Assembly: GCA_026075535.2 (NCBI GenBank) | Contig: AP026544.2 | Location: forward strand, 8,928,001 to 8,992,000 | Length of the DNA: 64,000 nucleotides | DNA from: Tricholoma matsutake | Taxonomy: Eukaryota; Basidiomycota; Agaricomycetes; Agaricales; Tricholomataceae | Direction: 5' to 3' | Shown here: one piece after another, positions 57,199 to 64,000 of the stretch | Layout of the letters: every line of letters starts with the position of its first letter | Position numbering within the stretch: position 1 is the first letter of the stretch | Translations under genes and position numbers: made by a program | The notes under the pieces: generated by a model | Databases searched by the model: none | What the model was told of the DNA's origin: nothing | Seen by the model: the letters and a program-made list of their open reading frames with translations, nothing else

Positions 57199-59952
57199 AT
57201 GGGAGGAGTCCTCCACAAAGAACCAAGAAGAAGCAAGATGCCTGTCGAGACAAGGAAAGCGACAATCAAAGAAATTGACGATGAAGAGATCACAATCACG
57301 ACTCTTCAAGATGTGGAGCCTATTGGGCCACAAGATGAAGAAGAAACTGAGAAGGAAAACTCAGCACAGGCAAACCACAAACAGGCAATGGAACAGGCAA
57401 TGGAACAGGCAACGGAACAACTGAAAGAGATGCCCGAACTAAGGATCGAAGACGATGAGCTACTGGTTGCCTACATCCGAGGAGAACCCGTCATTGGAAT
57501 ATTCGAACCAGCTAGGACACCGCTGACAGAAGAGTATGACGAGCCAAGATACGGATATTCTCTGATGACAAAGACAATCTCTCGGATCGTGAAGGCAAAA
57601 GGATCACCGCGATATGCTTATGGACAAAATATCTGGATTAGGGCAAAGACATCGGTCTCTCAACACCTGACACACAAGAAGGAAGGAGACCCTGAACAGA
57701 AGACCCTAGATGAACTACTCCCCGAACAATACAAGGAGTACCAACGGATATTCAAAAAGGAAGCATCGGAACGATTCCCAGAATCAAGACCCTGGGATCA
57801 CGCAATCGAACTGAAACCAGACTTTGTAGCAAAGGATTGCAGGGTTTACCCATTGTTGCCGGCAGAACAAAAGAAACTCGACGAGTTTCTTGATGAAAGC
57901 CTGCAGAAAGGATACATCCAACCATCGAAATCGCCCATGGCATCACCATTCTTCTTCGTTGCGAAGAAGGACTTGGATGCGCTACGACCCTGCCAAGATT
58001 ACAGGTACTTGAATAATGGAATGATCAAGAACACCTACCCGCTGCCGCTGGTAGGATACCTGTTGGACAAACTAAGAGGAGCGAAATGGTTTACAAAATT
58101 GGACATCCGATGGGGATATCACAACGTCAGAATCAAGGACAGAGATCAATGGAAAGCAGCCTTCAAAATGAACAGGGGGCTGTTTGAGCCAACGGTGATG
58201 TTCTTTGGATTATGCAACTCACCGGCGACCTTCCAGGCAATGATGAACGAGATATTCTGTGACATGATCAGAGAAGGATGGCTCATGATTTACATGGACG
58301 ACATCCTGATATTCTCCAAGGATCAGAACGAACACCAGGAAAGGACAAAGAGGGTGCTGCAAAGACTGGCAGAAAACAACTTATACCTGAAACCAGAGAA
58401 ATGCAAATTTGACATCCACAAAGTGGAATTCTTGGGTCTGATCATCTGACCCAACAAAATTGCCATGGACAACACGAAACTGGCAGGTATACAGGATTGG
58501 CCAACCCCGACAAACGTAAAGGCAGTCAGATCTTTCCTGGGATTTGGAAACTTCTACAGGAAGTTTATCGGACATTTTGCAGAGACAAGCAGGCCGCTTA
58601 ATGAACTGACAAAGAAGAACAAAGCATTCAACTGGACAACGGAATGCGAACAGGCTTTTCAAATGCTGAAAAGGAAATTCGCAGAAGCCCCGGTACTGCT
58701 GATGCCAGACCCAACAAAGCCAGACCCAACAAAGCCATTCACGATCGAATCAGACACCTCAAAACATGCGACAGGAGGAGTGCTGAGACAAAGGGACATG
58801 AATGGGGACTGGCACCTGTGCGGATACATATCGCATGCGCTAACACCAACGGAACGGAACTACGAGATTTACAACAGGGAGCTACTAGCGATAATACGAT
58901 CGCTAGAAACCTGGAGACACTACCTAATGGGTTCAGAACACCCAGTGGTAATCCTGTCGGATCACAAGAACTTGACGTACTTCCGAATGGCACAGAAACT
59001 GAACAGACGACAGGCAAGATGGAGCTTATTCCTATCGGAATTCGACTTGCAAATCGTCCATGTGCCTGGATCACAGATGGTACAGAGCGATGTGTTATCA
59101 TGGAGAGCAGACCACATACTGGAAGAAGACAACGATAATGAAGATGTCACGATGCTGCCAGAAACAGTATTCGTGAAATTCATTGACACCGAAATGCATG
59201 ACTTACTCACAGGGAGTATCATGAAAGACGACCTGGTGAAAAGTGCAATCGAGGCGCTAAAGACCAAGGGAATGCCACCAATAAAGTCGGCATTAGAAGA
59301 CTGGAAGATAGAAGACGGCCTTCTATTCTTCCGAGACAGGTGCTATGTCCCCGACAACAGAGAACTGCGAAAGAGGCTGGTGCAAAAGTACCATGAAGGA
59401 ATAACCAGCAGACACCCGGGACAATGGCAGACTACCGAAATGATCAGGAGGGACTACTGGTGGCCAGGAATGATGACATACATCAAGAACTATGTTGCTG
59501 GATGCGCCACATGCCAGCAAATGAAGGTCAACACCCACCCGACAACACCCCCACTGCAACCAATCAAATCCGAAGCAATGAGACCATTTGCGATGGTGAC
59601 GACAGATTTTATAACTGACTTGCCAGAGTCCGATGGTTATGATGCACTCATGGTCGTGGTAGACCATGGGCTTACAAAGGGGGTTATTTTTATCCCTTGC
59701 AGGAAAACTGTGGATGCATTGGGAGCGGCCACCCTCTATCTAGACAATGTCTACAAACAATTCGGCCTCCCAGACAAGATCATCTCCAACAGAGATCCCA
59801 GATTCGCCTCGCAGCTGTTCCAAGAGCTAGGAAGGCTGCTCAGAATCAAGCTGGCAATGAGCACAGTGTACCACCCTCAGACCAATGGGGAGACAGAACG
59901 GGTGAACCAGGAAGTGGAAGTATACCTATGGATCTTCTGCTCAAACAACTAG
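57199..59952 (+). pseudogene. Gypsy-3 reverse transcriptase, RNase H and integrase
   Basis: Reverse transcriptase: RPWDHAIELKPDF, PCQDYRYLNNGMIKNTYPLP, KWFTKLDIRWGYHN, and the intact box IYMDDILIF (about 58290). A TGA at 58447 follows EFLGLII. RNase H begins FTIESDTSKHATGGVL, with ILSDHKNLTYF. Integrase has the HHCC site (YHEGITSRHPGQW, CATCQQMK), VTTDFITDLPES (first Asp) and ETERVNQEVE (Glu). The second catalytic Asp is Asn (ISNRDPRF, about 59793). The segment PDPTKPDPTKP (58707) is a small in-frame duplication. A TAG ends the frame at 59952. Confidence 0.93.
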
Positions 59953-60624
59953 GAGAATTGGAAGCACCTCCTCCTGACCGTGGAGTTCACACACAACCAG
60001 AGGACACACTCCATACAGAAGAACTCCCTGTTCTACCTAATGATGGGCTATGAGCCCAAGGCAATCCCACTCCCCTACCTGAAGATGAACATACCGGCCA
60101 TAGAAAAACGAATAGTTGCACTGCAATGGGCCCGAGATGAAGCGAAGGCAACTCACGAGTTGGCCAAACAAATGATGGCGGAAAGAATGACAAGGCACTT
60201 CACCCTGTTCAAAGAAGGAGACAGAGTGTGGCTAGAAGCGAAGAACCTCAGAACAACGCACCAAACAAAGAAGCTCGCACCGAAAAGAGAAGGACTGTTC
60301 TCTATCGAGAAGGTCCTGAGCCCACTCTCCTATCGACTGAAGTTACCAGAACAGTGGAAAATACACCCGGTATTCCACGCGGCACTTCTTTCCCCATACA
60401 AAGAAACTGAGACACATGGACCAAACTTCCCAGAACCACCACCCGACCTGATAGAAGGCGAATCGGAGTATGAAGTGGAAGCGATCATCGGACATAAAAA
60501 GAAAGGAAGGACCATGCACTTCTTAGTGAAGGGGGTCAGATACCCGACCTCAGAGAACTCATGGGAGCCCGAGGGAAACCTGAAACATGCCAAGACAATC
60601 CTAGGGGCATATAAACAGCGATGA
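59953..60624 (+). pseudogene. Gypsy-3 integrase C-terminus and chromodomain
   Basis: It continues ENWKHLLLTVEFTHNQRTHS after the TAG at 59950-59952, through the GPY/F-like region (RVWLEAKNL, KLAPKREGLFSIEKVL, WKIHPVFHAALLSPY). The chromodomain is EYEVEAIIGHKKKGRTMHFL followed by YPTSENSWEPEGNLKHAK. The usual Trp-Lys-Gly-Tyr is Gly-Val-Arg-Tyr, so the methyl-lysine cage is probably damaged. Confidence 0.9.
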
Positions 60625-60899
60625 CAGCTGTAGAACCCCCAAGACCAAGACACCCACCGAACAAACCACAAAAGAAACCACAGAAGGCTCCTGCTTGGAG
60701 AGCACGGAGAACTGGGAACCCTACTGCGCTCCAACCGATTCCCTCAGACCCTGACTTCCTGAGTGGAGAAAAGAAGATGGTGATTGAAGTCAGTGACTTC
60801 GAAGATAGAGAGAGGGTGATGTTACAATTTTCTGTTATTGTAACCCACAACGACCAGACATACGCTGGCAAGACCAGGTACTTTAATTTTCTCATTTGA
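60621..60899 (+). CDS. Small open frame overlapping the end of gypsy-3 pol
   Basis: ATG at 60621 overlaps the pol stop as ATGA. It encodes a Pro/Arg/Lys-rich peptide (PPRPRHPPNKPQKKPQKAP...) that runs into the 3' LTR. No known domain. Basic composition would suit nucleic-acid binding, but chance is possible. Confidence 0.35.
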   Translation: MTAVEPPRPRHPPNKPQKKPQKAPAWRARRTGNPTALQPIPSDPDFLSGEKKMVIEVSDFEDRERVMLQFSVIVTHNDQTYAGKTRYFNFLI

Positions 60900-61561
60900 C
60901 TCGACTCTCTTCTGACGGAAGACACCTTGACGCATGATGACTCCATGCACCCAAATCCACTCCCACACACACCATGGTACGACAACCCCTTTACATGAGG
61001 TTCATGATGTCAGACCCTCACAATTGACATCAGATCCTTGACATTGGATGCCTCATGCTAGGCATGAGGCTTATCTCTTATTGTTCTCTGATATGCTGCG
61101 CTGCAGCACTCCTTGACATTGGACACCTCATGCGAGGCATGAGGCCTATTGTTTCTATTGTTCTTGTCTATATTTACCTGATAAGCATCTCACCTTCCGA
61201 TTGGACAATAGATAGTCCTGGAACAGTATATAAGCTGTAGCTACACTCTGTGTATTCTCCAGCTTGACCTAATTCAAATAATGGTCTTAGACTCAACCAG
61301 AACACTCGACAGCTTAGGAAGCCCCTAGCTGTGATAACATCGAACTCGACAGTTGGAAAGCCTCCAACTGTGATATACAAACCTACAGTCTGCTCAGAAA
61401 GCCTCTGAGTACAGATAGCCATGATGACTTGAGGAAGTACCCAAGTGAAGGCAGGAAGCCCGATACGCTAGGAAAGCCTCCTAGCGCGATATGAGACAGT
61501 TGGAAAGCCTCCAACTGTAACATACAGAGCCAAGGCTGAGTTGAGACCTATACTCTTAACA
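60820..61561 (+). repeat. Gypsy-3 3' LTR (63 bp longer)
   Basis: Preceded by the polypurine tract GAGAGAGGGTGA. Relative to the 5' LTR it carries an extra partial duplication around 61030-61125 (repeats of CTTGACATTGGA and CCTCATGC...GGCATGAGGC). The stem-loop array is preserved at 61310-61517. Confidence 0.92.
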
Positions 61562-61840
61562 CCCATTCCTTACCCCAATCACAAACCTCCAAGATTCCAA
61601 ACACCTTCTCAAGACTTTTCGAAACAATCTTTTTTCTGGTGCTCATCTTCTCATGTTTCCTAATGGTGTTGCTATGTTTAGTCAAGTGCGTGAGATGGCA
61701 TTTGCAGAAGGTTCTCCCTTGTATCATTGAGACATTGAGAAGTTTGATCAGCAGGATGATAATGCTGTGACATGGCTGTTCTGTGGAGACACACTTCAAT
61801 GGCTGAAGGATAATCATCTGGAGACAGGCAATTATGTGGT
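61562..61840 (+). pseudogene. Continuation of the transposase-like protein after gypsy-3
   Basis: Directly after the second CCCAT target copy the frame continues as PITNLQDSKHLLKTFRNNLF, then GVAMFSQVREMAFAEGSPLY, a TGA in place of Arg (H-stop-D), and DTLQWLKDNHLETGNY. Removing gypsy-3 and one CCCAT joins it in frame to GSHP at 54537. The homology fades after about 61840. Confidence 0.75.
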
Positions 61841-62712
61841 TTTCATACATCAAAGTACTGTAACAACAGGTTATAGCGTGGTACATGTAGGACTGTAATT
61901 ACAGGTCTGCATGATATATAGTGAATCCACGTGATGTTCAGATTGTGGTGCGCCATTCCTGGCAGCCCCTTGCTTGTTGGCCGCATTCCCACTCACCATA
62001 TTGTTGTGCCCCCCGCTGCAATAAATCCTTTTATATCCAGGGTTCTTCCTGTCAATCAATCCATCGCCTATTCCTGAAATATGATCATGGAGTGGTGGCA
62101 GCTTGGCATCGGAGGCTATTAATAAGTTATCTATGATCAATGATGTGGAAAGCCCATACCCCAAAATGATTGTTCATGAAAACATAGTGAGCAATTATAT
62201 TTCCATGAAAACATAAAACACAAAATATATGTCTGCCCCTTCCAAAGCCCTAGCAACTATGATCAAGAGTGATCATGATGTTCTAATTCTCATGGCCCTT
62301 TACAAACAAAAACATACTTAGTGACAGCCTTCAGAAAGATTTCTCATGATCAAATGGTTTTTACCCAGCACAAAGTAACACAGTGACATATCAACAGTAC
62401 AAACGGTGTAGCGACGAAGTATTGACAATTGTGAGAAACAAGACGTGTAGTGATGATCACAAGAACCAAAACATATGACATTGCAAGAAACTGCAGTGAC
62501 AAGAAATGACTTATCAACAGTACAAATGAAGTAGCGACAATGACAAGAAACAAGATATATGATGTACTATAGCGATGCAAGAAACAAAAAATGTACGATA
62601 CTCCTACCGCTGGTAACAGAACTTCAAAGTTTTCTCTTCTTTGCCACCCTGGCAAAACAAAGGAAAAACAATGTTAGTACAAGAACAAAGCCAATGCAGT
62701 GAAATAGTAGTG
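61841..62712. other. No firm gene; two-copy repeat at 62387-62560
   Basis: A minus-strand frame (61871-62164) is open but resembles nothing I know. The phrase TATCAACAGTACAAA...GTAGCGAC...AAGAAACAAGA occurs at about 62387 and 62510, and GCAAGAAAC recurs near 62490, 62535 and 62575, as in a decayed tandem repeat. Confidence 0.45.
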
Positions 62713-64000
62713 TTACCTAGAATTGCTAGAGGCCAAGTGCTTTGCTGGTGTTGAAATCATACCCGCATCCACAAAACAAGAGGCCACGTCGATGACCACC
62801 CACGTCCATAGGTCACCATCGCCACCTGCCAATTGCCAGAACTTCAAACCAATTAAGACTGTGAGTAACCCATTGGGGCCGCCCTTACATAATAATTGGA
62901 TATTGCTGGTTGATGGGCATTTGGGATCGAGTGGGACAGGTAGAGTGCTGTGAGTGCGTGCTTTCCTCCATGCCAGTTGCAAAGCATTCCACCAGGTCAA
63001 CCACTCCAATCCAAATGTGGTTGCATCAGATATTTCTGGGAGATCAGAATACCATCTTGTGAGCAGCCACTGAGAAAGTACTTCGGGTCGGTGTTTGCTT
63101 TCGGGAAGCCTCGACTAAACAGGTTGGATTAACTTTGATACCGGAATATGAAGTCGGCGGCAATTGTACTCACAGATGTGATTTCATACACAGAGAACGT
63201 CCCTTCAAATGCAAACCAAGCGGTCACACAAAGATTCCAAGCTGGTCCAGGAGTTTTATCCATAACGAACTCATATGCAAGTCGCAGCCACTCCAGGGTT
63301 TTCTGTGATACGTCTGTGAGAGGCACTATCTCCTTTGTTGCTGGTGCCTTGCACTGACGCTGACCCCTTCCACTTTCACTTGCCACAACTTCTGTCAAAG
63401 GTGCGGTTGCTTTCGCAGAACATTTCTTTGGAATGGTGACCATGTTCAACATTGAGCACTCCTGCAATAACGGAGTGCATGAGGTGTCACCAGCCGATTG
63501 ATCAATCCCAGTGCCAGAGGAGGAACAAGTGATGGCCAAAGGTATCAAAGACAAGTGTTGATCAGTGATGAGCATACCACTTGGAATGGTGGCTATAGCA
63601 GAGGTAGAATGAGACGTAGCAGCAGGGCATCAGATGGATGCAGGTGGAGAGGCGCTCAAGGGGAGTGACTTTGGTGGGGGGGTTAGAGGGGTGCCCAAGG
63701 GGCATGGCAAAGGCGAGAGCATTGGAGAGATTATGTCTTCCATGTGTGGATATGGCAAAGGCAGGGCTTCAGTGATAGAAGGGTGAGTTCCCGGGTGGTT
63801 GTGTATGGATGATGTTGCATCTGCAGGATTAAACACACTTCGCAAAAGGGGATCGATTAAATCATCCACAGGTGGATCCAGCAAAGCAGAAAGAAAGGGA
63901 TCCTCTGGCAAGGATGAGAGCATGGAATCAAAAGGGTTATCTCCAGAGAGACTAGCCGTGTCAGGTGGTACTGTTGGGGAAGGTGAGGATGTGGTAATAG
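62713..64000 (-). CDS. Hypothetical Trp-rich protein conserved in mushrooms (N-terminus beyond the edge)
   Basis: Three minus-strand exons seem likely: 63630 to beyond 64000 (Pro/Ser/Leu-rich, low complexity), about 63134-63575, and about 62713-63100. The folded part reads EWLRLAYEFVMDKTPGPAWN, CVTAWFAFEGTF, then PESKHRPEVLSQWLLTRWYS, LTWWNALQLAWRK and GGPNGLLTVLIGLKFWQL, with a late DLWTWVVIDVASCFVDAG. This order of Trp-anchored segments recurs in unnamed Agaricomycete proteins that I recall; no function is known to me. The intron near 63100-63135 is only about 32 bases in my reading (AG at GTCGAG), so that join is doubtful. CpG is moderate. Confidence 0.5.

Larger units (their letters stand above)
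54538..61561 (+). mobile_element. Gypsy-3: complete Ty3/gypsy chromovirus
   Basis: LTRs 54538-55216 (679 bp) and 60820-61561 (742 bp) have TGTTACAA...CTTAACA ends. The flanking 5-bp duplication is CCCAT (54533-54537 and 61562-61566). It was inserted into the transposase-like gene. Gag, protease, reverse transcriptase, RNase H, integrase and a chromodomain are all present. CpG is kept better than in the other gypsy elements, consistent with a younger insertion, although the LTRs differ at many sites. Confidence 0.95.

Noticed and set aside
52303..61840. Assignment of the transposase-like gene to KDZ or Plavaka elements because of the linked Ulp1 domain
   Set aside because: The motifs that define those transposases were not seen. 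I leave the family unnamed.
61871..62164. Minus-strand 97-codon frame as an exon
   Set aside because: No splice context links it to the gene at 62713 and no domain is recognisable.

Overview
The window looks like a transposon-dense tract from a mushroom-forming basidiomycete (Agaricomycetes). The evidence is: two spliced host genes with introns of about 42-63 bases; chromodomain Ty3/gypsy elements, Ty1/copia elements, an autonomous-type Helitron, and hAT and PIF/Harbinger transposons; and a Ulp1-protease/zinc-finger/transposase-like gene set that I recall (not searched) as recurrent in mushroom genomes. No rRNA, true tRNA gene or CRISPR array was seen.

Layout. 1-1740: last ten exons of an importin-beta-family receptor (+). 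3505-4794: a four-exon alpha/beta hydrolase (-) with two GC-AG introns. 5495-14770: a decayed Helitron (-). 14788-15781: a broken DDE transposase (-). 15860-24019: a decayed copia element (copia-1), split by a complete chromovirus (gypsy-1, 17031-23242, 5-bp target duplication). 24200-25375: a satellite of about 159 bp. 25445-31117: a young copia element (copia-2, -). 31481-32184: a large inverted repeat. 33167-36117: an hAT transposase gene. 36757-42887: two halves of a second chromovirus (gypsy-2) facing each other, with gypsy-1 debris between and beside them. 44587-47980: a copia LTR split by a PIF/Harbinger element (44684-47778). 49090-61840: the Ulp1/zinc-finger/transposase-like genes, split by a 2-kb TIR element (50209-52222) and by a third chromovirus (gypsy-3, 54538-61561). 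62713-64000: a tryptophan-rich hypothetical gene (-).

How it fits together. Only the genes at the two ends and the hydrolase look like host genes. The rest is nested insertion, and its order can be read from target-site duplications and interrupted frames. The coding decay has one main signature: in-frame TGA codons where the families normally carry arginine (CGA to TGA), and CpG-to-CpA changes that turn catalytic Asp into Asn. This suggests deamination of methylated CpG as the main inactivating force. Copia-2 (3 LTR differences, all at CpG) and the PIF/Harbinger element look youngest.

The observations I consider most novel are: an array of stem-loops sharing the same AAGCC loop in the transcribed part of the gypsy-3 LTR; Tf1-like self-priming complementarity in two chromovirus families; the Ulp1/zinc-finger/transposase-like unit; and the TIR element that carries tRNA-like Pol III promoter modules. 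Exon models, motifs and LTR comparisons were made by hand from the sequence, and family names come from recall of motif patterns without a database search.
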